Part shown: one piece after another, positions 17,742 to 26,733 of the stretch
Numbering within the stretch: the first letter of the stretch is position 1
Layout: every line of letters starts with the position of its first letter
Source: Goleter apudmare HA4340-LM2
Lineage (GTDB): Bacteria > Cyanobacteriota > Cyanobacteriia > Cyanobacteriales > Nostocaceae
NCBI GenBank assembly: GCA_019359495.1
Contig: JAHHHF010000099.1
Location: forward strand, 1 to 64,000
Length of the DNA stretch: 64,000 nt
Direction: 5' to 3'
Notes under the pieces: generated by a model
Told to the model about the DNA's origin: nothing
Databases searched by the model: none
What the model saw: the letters and a program-made list of their open reading frames with translations, nothing else
Program-made: the position numbers and the translations under genes

Positions 17742-18299
17742 ATGATTTTCACAAAAACCGAACTCAAAGACGCATTTATCATTGACTTAGAAGAAAAACC
17801 AGACCACCGTGGTTTTTTTGCCCGTTCTTTCTGTGCTCAAGAATTTGCCGCCCACGGATTAAAGCCAACAGTTGCCCAATGTAACTTATCTTTTAATTAT
17901 AAAAAAGGCACTCTGCGGGGAATGCATTATCAAATTTCCCCAGCAACGGAAACAAAATTAATTCGTTGCACGAAAGGTGCTATCTATGACGTAATTATTG
18001 ATATGCGCCCTGAATCTCCTACCTTTTTATCGCATATTGGTGTAGAACTTACTCCTGAAAATCGCCGTGCTTTGTATGTGCCAGAAATGTTTGCCCACGG
18101 TTATCAAGCATTAGCAGACGAAACTGAAGTTGTGTACCAAGTAGGTGAGTTTTACACACCAGGTTATGAACGGGGATTACGTTACGATGACCCGTTTTTT
18201 AAGATTGAGTGGCCGTTAGAAGTAACGGAAATTTCCGAGAAAGATTTAAACTGGCCTTTAATGTCAATGATGACTGTTGGAGGTACAGAAACTAGATAA
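17742..18299 (+). CDS. rfbC: dTDP-4-dehydrorhamnose 3,5-epimerase family protein (RmlC-like)
   Basis: 185-residue cupin epimerase. DHRGFFARSFC, TLRGMHYQ with the catalytic His, and YVPEMFAHGYQALADETEVVY with the conserved Tyr, then RGLRYDDPFFKIEWP, cover all RmlC landmarks. RmlC turns dTDP-4-keto-6-deoxyglucose into the L-rhamno isomer; relatives epimerise other 4-keto sugars. Because the block starts with a CDP-glucose synthase, the donor may be CDP- rather than dTDP-linked. The ATG at 17742 is used, with TTGAGG about seven bases before it; an in-frame TTG lies inside that ribosome site. Confidence 0.9.
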   Translation: MIFTKTELKDAFIIDLEEKPDHRGFFARSFCAQEFAAHGLKPTVAQCNLSFNYKKGTLRGMHYQISPATETKLIRCTKGAIYDVIIDMRPESPTFLSHIGVELTPENRRALYVPEMFAHGYQALADETEVVYQVGEFYTPGYERGLRYDDPFFKIEWPLEVTEISEKDLNWPLMSMMTVGGTETR

Positions 18300-18395
18300 A
18301 AATACCAAATTTTAGCAGAGTGCCAATTTTTATTTTGGTTGGCGCTAAATAAAATTATCAATAACAAATAAATCACCAAAAAGGGAATTAAGCCA

Positions 18396-19709
18396 ATGAT
18401 TATTATCGATCGTGCCTTACAAGCCCGTGCCGCCGCAGGTAAACCCATCAAAGTGGGGATGTTTGGCGCAGGCTTTATGGGTCGAGGCATTGCTAATCAA
18501 ATAGTTAACTCGGTACCAGGAATGGAGTTAGTTGCAATCTTCAACCGCCAGATAGACGCCGCTAAACGAGCTTATTTAGAAGCGGGAATAGAAGATATTC
18601 AAATTGTGACCAATGTCAGCGAATTAGAAGACGCGATCGCTCAAGGTAAATATGCAGTTACAGAAGATGCCCAATTACTTTGTCGCGCCGAAGGGATCGA
18701 CGCCTTAATTGAAGTCACGGGTGCTGTAGAATTTGGTGCTCATGTAGTCATGGAAGCGATCGCTCATCGTAAGCATGTAATTATGATGAATGCCGAACTC
18801 GACAGTACAATCGGCCCCATCCTCAAAGTCCACGCCGACAAAGCAGGTGTCATTCTTAGCGCTTGCGACGGCGATCAGCCAGGGGTAGAAATGAACCTCT
18901 ACCGTTTCGTTAAAAGTATTGGTCTCACACCACTATTGTGCGGTAACATTAAAGGACTCCAAGACCCTTATCGCAATCCTACCACCCAAGAAGGGTTCGC
19001 CAAGCGTTGGGGTCAAAAAGCCCACATGGTAACTAGCTTTGCCGATGGTACAAAAATATCCTTTGAGCAGGCGATCGTTGCCAACGCTACAGGTATGCAA
19101 GTCGCCCAACGGGGAATGTTGGGATATAATTTTGGCGGACATGTTGATGAAATGACCAACATGTATGATGTAGAACAACTCAAGCAGTTAGGCGGCATTG
19201 TTGATTATGTAGTGGGTGCCAAACCAGGCCCTGGTGTCTTCGTCTTTGCCACTCACGACGACCCCAAACAACGTCACTACCTCAACTTATATAAATTAGG
19301 TGAAGGCCCACTTTACAGCTTCTATACTCCTTATCACCTCTGTCATTTTGAAGTTCCCCTGTCTGTAGCCCGTGCAGTAATATTCCAAGATGCTGTGATG
19401 TCTCCCTTGGCAGGCCCACTCGTGGATGTAATTACCACCGCCAAAATCGACTTAAAAGCAGGGGAAACCTTAGATGGTATCGGCTACTACATGACCTATG
19501 GTCAGTGTGAAAATTCTGCGATCGTCCAAGAACAAAACCTCCTACCAATGGGTTTAGCCGAAGGATGTCGCCTCAAACGAGACGTCTCTAAGGATAGAGT
19601 CCTAACCTACGATGATGTAGAGTTGCCAGCAGGTAGACTTTGCGACCAACTACGAGCCGAGCAAAACACTTATTTTGCCTCAGAAAAAACCCTAGCAACA
19701 GTTGGTTAA
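18396..19709 (+). CDS. NAD(P)-dependent oxidoreductase with SAF domain
   Basis: 437 residues. An N-terminal Rossmann domain (VGMFGAGFMGRGIANQI, about residues 20-37) is followed by a homoserine-dehydrogenase-like region (VTGAVEFGAHVVMEAI and MNAELDSTIGPIL) and a C-terminal SAF-like domain (about 360-437, with LPMGLAEGCRL). The same protein type occurs in many sugar-modification clusters with RfbF- and RmlC-like genes; its substrate is not established. AAGGGAATTAAGCCA before the ATG gives a good ribosome site. It is the last of the six sugar-precursor genes. Confidence 0.82.
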   Translation: MIIIDRALQARAAAGKPIKVGMFGAGFMGRGIANQIVNSVPGMELVAIFNRQIDAAKRAYLEAGIEDIQIVTNVSELEDAIAQGKYAVTEDAQLLCRAEGIDALIEVTGAVEFGAHVVMEAIAHRKHVIMMNAELDSTIGPILKVHADKAGVILSACDGDQPGVEMNLYRFVKSIGLTPLLCGNIKGLQDPYRNPTTQEGFAKRWGQKAHMVTSFADGTKISFEQAIVANATGMQVAQRGMLGYNFGGHVDEMTNMYDVEQLKQLGGIVDYVVGAKPGPGVFVFATHDDPKQRHYLNLYKLGEGPLYSFYTPYHLCHFEVPLSVARAVIFQDAVMSPLAGPLVDVITTAKIDLKAGETLDGIGYYMTYGQCENSAIVQEQNLLPMGLAEGCRLKRDVSKDRVLTYDDVELPAGRLCDQLRAEQNTYFASEKTLATVG

Positions 19710-19725
19710 AATCTTGACTTGATTA

Positions 19726-19782
19726 GTTAGTAGTAAGGACTCTAGTCCTGAATTTCTCAGCACTAAATTGCTTACTACTAAC
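19726..19782. repeat. dispersed inverted repeat, GTAGTAAGGACT family
   Basis: GTTAGTAGTAAG at the left pairs with CTTACTACTAAC at the right (12 perfect base pairs, 33-base loop), and GGACTCTAGTCC forms a small inner stem. It lies directly after the oxidoreductase stop and may act as a terminator, though no T tract follows. Relatives occur at 25436-25488 and 34521-34556. Confidence 0.65.
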
Positions 19783-20740
19783 TTGTTATTTCTTCAGATA
19801 CTTGACGATCACAAAAAATTCACATAGCATGTAAAACTAAGTTAAAGAAATTGAAATATTGCCTTAAAGAACCTAAAATGTAAAACAAACAGAGTAATTA
19901 GCAACTTTGCTAAAGTGATATTGTGAATTCATGTAACTATGATTAGATTATGATGACTAATGCTGTTTCAAATCATAGAACCTGGTGAATTCAAAAACTG
20001 TGCCAACAAAAACTTGAGAAATTTAATCGTCGATTCATTAGCTTCAATAAATCACTTACCAAGTGTTAATCGTCGTTTCTCTGAGATTTTCTGCCATATA
20101 CTGCCAAACCAAACTGAGAAGTTAAGTTAAATTGCAATTTTACGGTATAGATAATTTTGGGTAATTATTTGCAATTTCAGCGCTTGTTTGGGTTATTGAG
20201 AATTTTTTGTTGTCTGAATGAACACGGCGAGTATATCCATCTTTGAATTTTTGGTTGCACTTCATCTTAATTTTCAAAGCAATACAGTTCAGTTAATAAT
20301 TACCATCAGGTAGCTAATCACAGAATATTAACACCCAAGCAATACATCAGAATCTTGGGTTAACTTCTTCGATAGCACCTACACATCTTATGTTTTGGTT
20401 TTAACTGAACCGTATCAATTTTCAGGCTACCGCTTTTGCTTACTGTCCACAACTGATCTGTGATTGCTACATAGCGATTATTGTGAATTTTCCAGTCAAG
20501 TAGAGATATTTATCAAGACTCTTGATTATCAGACAGCACCAATAGGATAGGAATTTTGTATCCCAATATAGTTTGGATATATCCCCTCCTCACAGGCGCG
20601 GCTGACTAATGATATATAGGATATTTAATTAGGAAACAAGCTAGACCAAGCCTATTGGTTATCCTCCTGAAGACTCAAGTTATTGATAGAAACTGGGGAG
20701 CATTCAAACCAATCTCACAGAAATTTTGGGTCTTAAATTT
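19783..20740. other. long non-coding region between sugar-precursor and assembly genes
   Basis: Nearly 960 bases without a credible gene. It divides the island into the precursor genes (12908-19709) and the assembly genes (from 20741), so it probably carries a promoter with a long leader. I see no RNA family I can name. Confidence 0.45.
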
Positions 20741-21820
20741 ATGAAAATTGCTCTAGTCCATGATTACTTAACCCAGCGCGGTGGGGCAGAGCGCGTGTTT
20801 GAATTGCTTTGTAAACGCTACCCAGAAGCGGACATTTTCACTTCTATATATGATCCGCAAAAAACTATTGATATGGGCGAGCGTATAGTCAAAACTACTT
20901 TCTTGCAAAAAGTTCCGGGTGCAGCTAAATATTTTAGGTTGATGGCTCCTGTCTATTTTCCAGCCTTTCGCGCCTTGAATCTGCAAGATTATGATCTGAT
21001 TATTAGCAGTAGTACTAGCTTTGCTAAAGCAGTGCGAAAACATCCCAATGCACGCCACATTTGTTTTTGTCATAATGTGACCCGTTTTTTGTGGGATACC
21101 CAAACTTATTTACGCGAGTACGGCGACTATCGATATTTTGCGCCTCTGATCGAAAAAGTGTTCCAATTCATGAGAGATATAGACCTAAAATATGCTCAAG
21201 AACCTGATCTTTACATTGCTAATTCGAGTATTGTTGCCCGTCGCATTCAAAGTATTTATGGTAAAAATGCGATTGTAATTAACTATCCAATTGATACCAA
21301 TAACTTTGTTTTTTCTGACATCAAAGACGAATACTACCTGGCATCAGCGCGGATGATCAGTTATAAGCGGTTGGATATAATAATTGAAGCTTTTAATTGG
21401 CTAGGGTGGCATTTATTAATTTCAGGTGATGGGCCAGAACAAGAAAGGTTAAAAGCCAAGGCCTTAGATAATATAGAGTTCTTGGGTCATGTAAGTGATA
21501 GCAAGCGTAAAGACTTGTTTTCTAAAGCTAAGTCTGTCATAGTTGCAGCCTTAGAAGATTACGGATTAGTTCCAGTAGAGGCTAATGCTAGCGGCACACC
21601 AGTCATTGCTTACGGAGCAGGTGGAGTATTAGACACTCAAATACCAAAGAAAACAGGAGTTTTTTTTAAAAGACAAACTCCTGAATCTCTGTACACTGCA
21701 CTACTAGAAGCTGGCGAAATCAATTGGAACTACGCAAATATCCGTAATCATGCAGTCAGCAATTTTTCAGAAACCGCATTTTTCAGCAAAGTCGAAGCAG
21801 TTATTGGCCCAGCTTGTTGA
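20741..21820 (+). CDS. glycosyltransferase family 4
   Basis: 359-residue GT-B enzyme. KIALVHDYLTQRGGAERVF opens the N-terminal acceptor domain; FCHNVTRFLW is a typical GT4 strand; the C-terminal donor domain has EFLGHVSDSKRKDLFSKAK and EDYGLVPVEANASGTPVIAYGAGG, the EX7E motif. The family moves a sugar from a nucleotide donor with retention. No membrane segment, so it acts at the inner face of the membrane on a lipid-linked acceptor. ATG at 20741 is chosen; an earlier in-frame TTG has no support. Confidence 0.9.
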   Translation: MKIALVHDYLTQRGGAERVFELLCKRYPEADIFTSIYDPQKTIDMGERIVKTTFLQKVPGAAKYFRLMAPVYFPAFRALNLQDYDLIISSSTSFAKAVRKHPNARHICFCHNVTRFLWDTQTYLREYGDYRYFAPLIEKVFQFMRDIDLKYAQEPDLYIANSSIVARRIQSIYGKNAIVINYPIDTNNFVFSDIKDEYYLASARMISYKRLDIIIEAFNWLGWHLLISGDGPEQERLKAKALDNIEFLGHVSDSKRKDLFSKAKSVIVAALEDYGLVPVEANASGTPVIAYGAGGVLDTQIPKKTGVFFKRQTPESLYTALLEAGEINWNYANIRNHAVSNFSETAFFSKVEAVIGPAC

Positions 21821-21941
21821 GTGCATCAATTATCAAAGAACGGAACAGAGAATAGACAATACTAAAAAATTAACCTCTTCCTGTTGCCCGTTCCTTATTC
21901 CCTTGTTATGTGTGTGATTTGTGAGGCAAAGGATAATCAAC

Positions 21942-24170
21942 GTGGTTCAAGCTAGTTTAAATCCCAGTCTAAATCCGTCCCCTGATACAGAACTGGGTTA
22001 CGGACAAATATTTGCGATATTTATACGCAGATTCCCTTGGTTTTTACTTATATTCTTTACATCAATTACTTTTGCGGCTTTGATCACGGCGAAAACGAAG
22101 CCCACTTACAAAAGCATAATGCAGTTGTTAGTAGAACCTAACTATCAAGTTAAACCAGGAACAGCTGAGGCCGGAACTCCGTTTACTGACTCTAATGTTC
22201 AGATAGATGCTGCAACCCAACTCAACCTGATGCAGAGTTCTGGACTGATTCAAAAAGCAGTTGATCAACTTAAATCAGAATATCCGGATATAACTGTAGC
22301 TGAGATTAAAAGCGCTTTGGTCTTACATCAAATTAGGATCAAAGAAGATAATGTCGCTACTAAAATCTTCCAAGTTGAATACACTGCTAAAAATCCACAG
22401 AAGACACAAAATGTTTTAGCTGCTATTCGGCAAGTGTATGTGGAATACAACAAGCAACAGCAGGATTCACGTTTACAAAAAGGTCTACAAGTTATTAGAG
22501 AGCAGTTAAAAAAGGCCAGCGATGAGGTCAATGCTTCTGAAACTAACCTCCAAAGGTTTCGCAGGAATCAGAATCTCATTGACCCAGAGTCACAGGCAAA
22601 AGCTCTAGAAACAGCTTTAAATAATCTTGAACAGGAACGACGTACAACTCGTTCTCAATATGAAGAAGCTTTGGCACGCCAACAGTCTTTGCAAGAGCAA
22701 CTGAAGCGTTCTCCACAAAATGCCCTCGTTGCTTCTCGCCTGAGTCAATCTACTCGCTATCAAGGCTTACTGAACGAAATTCAAAAAACCGAGCTGGCTT
22801 TGGCTCAAGAACGCTTGCGCTTTACTGACGAAACTCCTAGCGTGCAAAAGCTCAAAGACCAACTCCAAGGACAGAAGGAGTTATTGCAACAAGAGGTAGG
22901 TAGAACTTTAGGTGGGTTGTCGGCAACTACCGTCGCCTCTGGAGATACTCTCCTAGAACAAGGACAGTTTGGTGAAATTGACCTGAATCTTGCTGGTCAG
23001 TTAGTGGAGACGCAAACAAATATAGTTGCCTTAATTGCTCGTGACCAAACTTTGGCACAAAAAGAGAGCGAGCTGCGGTTTGAAATCAAACGCTTCCCAC
23101 CTTTGTTGGCTTATTACAATCGCATCTTGCCCCAGTTAAAATTTAGCCGTGAAAGGTTAGAGCAGCTTTTGCGGGCAGAACAGCAATTGCGGCAAGAACT
23201 TTCTAAAGGAGGATTTAATTGGGAAGTGGTAGAAGAACCCCAAGAAGGCATGTTGTTAGGCCCCATTCTCCAGCAAAATCTCTTGTTGGGTGCGGTAGTA
23301 GGATTGATGTTAGGAGGTATTGCTGCTTTTGTAAGGGAAGCAGTTGATGATGCGGTACATACTACTGCTGAGTTAGAGAAGCAAGCTGCTCTGCCATTGT
23401 TGGGAACAACTCCCAAGTTACCACCTGCCAAAACCAGGGAATCTATGATCAAATTGCCCTTTGGCAAGCCAGAAGTGCTTGCCCCTTGGACAATTCAGGT
23501 ATTGCAGTCTCCACCACGTTGGGAATCGTTGGATTTAATTTATAAAAATATTGAACTGCTCAACTCAGTTGCTAACTTAAAATCCTTGATGATTACTTCG
23601 CCTTTACCTGATGAGGGTAAGTCAGCTTTGGCATTGGGTTTAGCAATGAGTGCGGCACGGTTGCACAAAAGGGTGCTACTAATTGATGCCAACTTACGGG
23701 AGCCTAGTTTGCACAAACAGCTAAATCTTCCTAATGAGCAGGGGCTGTCAACGCTATTAGCTAGTGATGTCGCTCTACCAAGCCAAGTTAGTGTTCAATA
23801 CTCCGGCTCATCCTACATTGATATCATGACCGCCGGGCCTAAACCTGCTGATCCTGCTAATCTTCTGAGTTCACCACGAATGATGCAATTAATGGCAGCA
23901 TTTGAGGAAAACTATGATTTAGTAATTATTGATGGTTCGTCAGTTCTGGGTTTAGTTGATGCCATGCTGACAGCATCCTCTTGTCGGAATGTGCTGATGG
24001 TGGCAAGCATTGGTAGAGTGACTCGCAGCCAAATTGCCCAAGCTACTGGCATGTTGAGCAGGTTAAACCTGATTGGGGTTGTGGCAAATGGAGTATCAAA
24101 CTCTAATAGCACATATGTACCCTATACAACAACACAAAGATTTGCTCTACAACAAGCTGTAGAAAAATAG
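21942..24170 (+). CDS. Wzc-like polysaccharide co-polymerase and tyrosine autokinase
   Basis: 742 residues. A first membrane segment (about 25-48, FPWFLLIFFTSITFAALI) precedes a Wzz-type periplasmic region with long coiled coils (about 150-420), a second membrane segment (about 440-460) and a cytoplasmic BY-kinase domain with Walker A-like PDEGKSALA, A-prime VLLIDANLREP and B YDLVIIDGS. Such proteins set chain length of exported polysaccharides and cycle through tyrosine phosphorylation. The C-terminal tail has very few Tyr (one in YVPYTTTQ region), unlike the Tyr cluster of Wzc. GTG at 21942 is preferred (AAGG about ten bases upstream) over the GTG at 21921. Confidence 0.87.
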   Translation: MVQASLNPSLNPSPDTELGYGQIFAIFIRRFPWFLLIFFTSITFAALITAKTKPTYKSIMQLLVEPNYQVKPGTAEAGTPFTDSNVQIDAATQLNLMQSSGLIQKAVDQLKSEYPDITVAEIKSALVLHQIRIKEDNVATKIFQVEYTAKNPQKTQNVLAAIRQVYVEYNKQQQDSRLQKGLQVIREQLKKASDEVNASETNLQRFRRNQNLIDPESQAKALETALNNLEQERRTTRSQYEEALARQQSLQEQLKRSPQNALVASRLSQSTRYQGLLNEIQKTELALAQERLRFTDETPSVQKLKDQLQGQKELLQQEVGRTLGGLSATTVASGDTLLEQGQFGEIDLNLAGQLVETQTNIVALIARDQTLAQKESELRFEIKRFPPLLAYYNRILPQLKFSRERLEQLLRAEQQLRQELSKGGFNWEVVEEPQEGMLLGPILQQNLLLGAVVGLMLGGIAAFVREAVDDAVHTTAELEKQAALPLLGTTPKLPPAKTRESMIKLPFGKPEVLAPWTIQVLQSPPRWESLDLIYKNIELLNSVANLKSLMITSPLPDEGKSALALGLAMSAARLHKRVLLIDANLREPSLHKQLNLPNEQGLSTLLASDVALPSQVSVQYSGSSYIDIMTAGPKPADPANLLSSPRMMQLMAAFEENYDLVIIDGSSVLGLVDAMLTASSCRNVLMVASIGRVTRSQIAQATGMLSRLNLIGVVANGVSNSNSTYVPYTTTQRFALQQAVEK

Positions 24171-24296
24171 CTCCATGAATTAGCTGTGACGAATCGCGTA
24201 GATTGTGGGAGCTAGAGCCTTTAGCCCCCACCCCTCAATCCCTCTGCCAAAGTTGGTTACGGTGTAAACATAAGTCTTGGTGCAGTATATTTATCC

Positions 24297-24628
24297 CGCC
24301 TCGGAATCAATTCCGAGTCTAATAGTGCAAGTCCTCTTTAGAGGACTCAATGAGAAATTCCATTAGACATCTGGTGAAAATGAAGTAAGGGCGTAGCTTC
24401 TCCGTCAGGAGTACCGCCCCCTACGCCCCTACAAACGCTTTCGGCTAACGCATATTTATAGCCTTTCTCGGTTGAACGCAACACAATCAAGGGCGGGGAA
24501 ACCCCTACGGGTTTTGCGATTTAAAACTGTGCTTCACTCGTCTGAAAACCGCTATAAATTCGGTCGATGTCTATTCAGTCCACTTGAGTGGACTTTCGCT
24601 ATTAGCTTGGAACTTCAGTTCTAAGCGG
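24297..24628. mobile_element. 332-bp element with about 51-bp inverted ends, each folding into two hairpins
   Basis: The left arm (24297-24347) and right arm (24577-24628) are imperfect reverse complements. Each holds two small palindromes: CTCGGAATCAATTCCGAG and GTCCTCTTTAGAGGAC on the left, AGTCCACTTGAGTGGACT and CTTGGAACTTCAGTTCTAAG on the right, separated by a shared CTATTAG core. Although arm sequences differ, the small stems stay paired. No transposase lies inside, so it looks like a non-autonomous element or a structured repeat. Confidence 0.6.
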
Positions 24629-25435
24629 AATATAGGTTCAGCGTGAAAATTTTCGACTTGTGTGTACACCGTAGCCCCTTAGTAAGGGGAGGTTTGGGGA
24701 GGGGTGTACTTCATTTACTTGCAAAGTGCTGTACATGCAAATTATGATACCTGCATCCTGAGAGCAAAAAGTTGTTGAAGTCTCAGTAATTTTGGCATGA
24801 TTCAACGCAACTATGTTTTTCCATGCCCTCTACTTTACTTCTAGAAGTAATATTTATTGGGTCTACTGAATAATGAGTTTTTTTATGAGACTTGACTAGA
24901 TTTTTGGTGATATGGGGCTAGTGTTTGATTTTTGAAAAAACTCAGTACAAATCCAAAAGCCTGATTTCCTATTACCTGCCGATCGCGCTGGCGCACCATG
25001 CAAATAAGTTTAAAAATCAAAGTGGCTGGCTATAGTTAAGCTATTTTGTTGCCACACTATAACTGTGTTTTTATCGAATAGAACCAGCTTAATTCATGAT
25101 AACTTAATAATTTTATCGAAAAAGCACGTACTATTTAAAGAGTAAATAAAGAATTTATCTGAGCAATGGTTATTCGTGAAGTCTCTTATATTCTAGAGAT
25201 TAAAGCTGATTCCAAATAGCTAAAAGACAACTGTGGACTGGTTTTGGCAGATTTATCTCCAGATTAAGTAGGTAAGTAAGATTAAGTCTAGGTATTGAGT
25301 GATGGAGTAACTTCTCTCTGCACCTCCCCAATAAAACTAATCACCGGAGGAAAATCCGAGTTTTCTGCATCACTACTTATCTTTTATTTATCTACCTAGT
25401 ATTGCTGTTTTTTGTACATCTTGACCACATGGTTT

Positions 25436-25488
25436 GTAGTAAGGACTTTAGCCTTGGCCTTCTAAACACTAAAGTGCTAGCTACGAAC
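25436..25488. repeat. dispersed repeat, GTAGTAAGGACT family
   Basis: Begins GTAGTAAGGACTTTAGCCTT and ends GCTAGCTACGAAC, matching the layout of 19726-19782 and 34521-34556 (GTAGT-AAGGACTTTA ... CTACGAAC). It is about 180 bases upstream of hepC. Confidence 0.55.
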
Positions 25489-25666
25489 TTTCAAAACTAA
25501 TTTGACACAATACCAGTAAGATGCGCGATCGCCTAGAGTCTTGAAGGCTGATCATAGCATTTGTTTGTGCAACCAATTATCTTCAGTTTTTTGTCACCAC
25601 AACAAGATTTGGCTCAGATCTGTTGATATCAGTCAATAATCTACTACTTGATCAATCCAAAGATAT

Positions 25667-26422
25667 ATGACTACGTCAATGATTCCCAGTTTACAGAATT
25701 ATTATGCCGTGAGCGAACAACAGCAAGATCATCGTTCTTCTTATTGCACACTAAAGTGGCGACGTGGTCAGTTATTAGTCAAATCTCCGGGAATAGGCAA
25801 ACAGCCATATCTACCTACTTTACATAATAAAAAATCGTTAGTAGAGTGTTTAAAACATTCTCCCATCACCTTAGTTACTATAGATCCTAAACTAGGTGAA
25901 GCTTGGTTGAGATTTTGGGCTGTAGCCTGCGAACAAGCAAATAAACCAATATTCTTACGTATACCTTCAGGTAATCAATTCCCAAAACATGGGAGTTCAC
26001 TGTTAAGGGGTTGGAATCGGCTATTTGATTGGTTTTTTGCTTTAGTATTGCTACTCATAATTAGTCCGATTATGCTGGGATTACTTTTGGTGATGCGGAT
26101 TTATTCACCAGAATCACTTTTTGCCCGTGAATGGCATGTAGGAGAACGGGGTAGACTCTTTCGCACCATCAAGTTTCACACTCAAAATACTGGGCGACTA
26201 GAAGCGTGGATGCATAAGTATGGTCTACAAAATCTGCCACAATTATTGAATGTAGTGCGTGGTGATATGAGATTGATTGGATCTCATTGCTGGACTTTAG
26301 AGGATGCAGTCCAACTCAGTTTAGAAGAACAACGATTGCTAAATGAACTACCAGGAATTACGAGTGGATGGCAAGTAAGCACAGAGTCTAATCTTTTACA
26401 TTTAGATGGGCAAACAATGTAA
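25667..26422 (+). CDS. hepC: HepC-like bacterial sugar transferase, divergent
   Basis: 251 residues. A polar N-terminal part (1-110) precedes one hydrophobic helix (about 122-145, FDWFFALVLLLIISPIMLGL) and a sugar-transferase-like domain (FRTIKFHT, then LPQLLNVVRGDMRLIGS). These are landmarks of polyprenyl-phosphate hexose-1-phosphate transferases, which start lipid-linked oligosaccharides. However, the stretch between KFHT and LPQ is short and the usual SLDELPQ reads LQNLPQ, while VGPRP reads IGSHC, so catalysis is doubtful. Position directly upstream of the HepA-like ABC exporter matches hepC of Anabaena PCC 7120, where the gene is needed for the heterocyst polysaccharide layer. The symbol rests on this synteny from memory. 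Confidence 0.75.
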   Translation: MTTSMIPSLQNYYAVSEQQQDHRSSYCTLKWRRGQLLVKSPGIGKQPYLPTLHNKKSLVECLKHSPITLVTIDPKLGEAWLRFWAVACEQANKPIFLRIPSGNQFPKHGSSLLRGWNRLFDWFFALVLLLIISPIMLGLLLVMRIYSPESLFAREWHVGERGRLFRTIKFHTQNTGRLEAWMHKYGLQNLPQLLNVVRGDMRLIGSHCWTLEDAVQLSLEEQRLLNELPGITSGWQVSTESNLLHLDGQTM

Positions 26423-26733
26423 TTTTTTGATGATATTTCGAGACTATCGGATGTATAAAAGTAAACTTTTATACATTTTTATCAGCTAAATAACACCTGT
26501 CAAGTAGTCTTTGATAGTTTTATGGATAATAGCTATGCAGCTATACTTTAAACTAGGCAATTAATCATCATAATTCATGTCTAGCCAGGCTATTATCCAT
26601 ATTCTCAATTCTGTAAATAATTTCAGTGTTCAAGGCGGTAATCAATTCGCTGCTCGATCGCTAGTGCAAAATTTGTTTACATAATATCTATAGCTGCCTA
26701 TCTGTATTGCCAACATATTGTTAGAAAATATCC
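26423..26733. other. hepC-hepA intergenic region
   Basis: About 310 bases before the ABC exporter gene. In Anabaena PCC 7120 hepA has its own developmentally regulated promoter with a long upstream control region, so a promoter is expected here. I cannot pin down the elements. GTATAAAAGTAAACTTTTATAC at 26453-26474 is a near-palindrome just after hepC and may be its terminator. Confidence 0.45.

Larger units (their letters stand above)
24171..25666. other. long non-coding region upstream of hepC
   Basis: About 1.5 kb without a gene. It contains the paired-hairpin element at 24297-24628, a left-end fragment of the TATAGGA element near 24925-24955 (TTGATTTTTGAAAAAACTCAG), and a GTAGTAAGGACT-type repeat at 25436-25488. 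The part nearest the ATG at 25667 probably carries the hepC promoter. No coding frame is convincing. Confidence 0.6.

Noticed and set aside
12421-26733. NtcA-type (GTA-N8-TAC) and HetR-type operators upstream of island genes
   Set aside because: I looked through the intergenic stretches, but no site had both the motif and a suitable -10 spacing that I could defend by eye.
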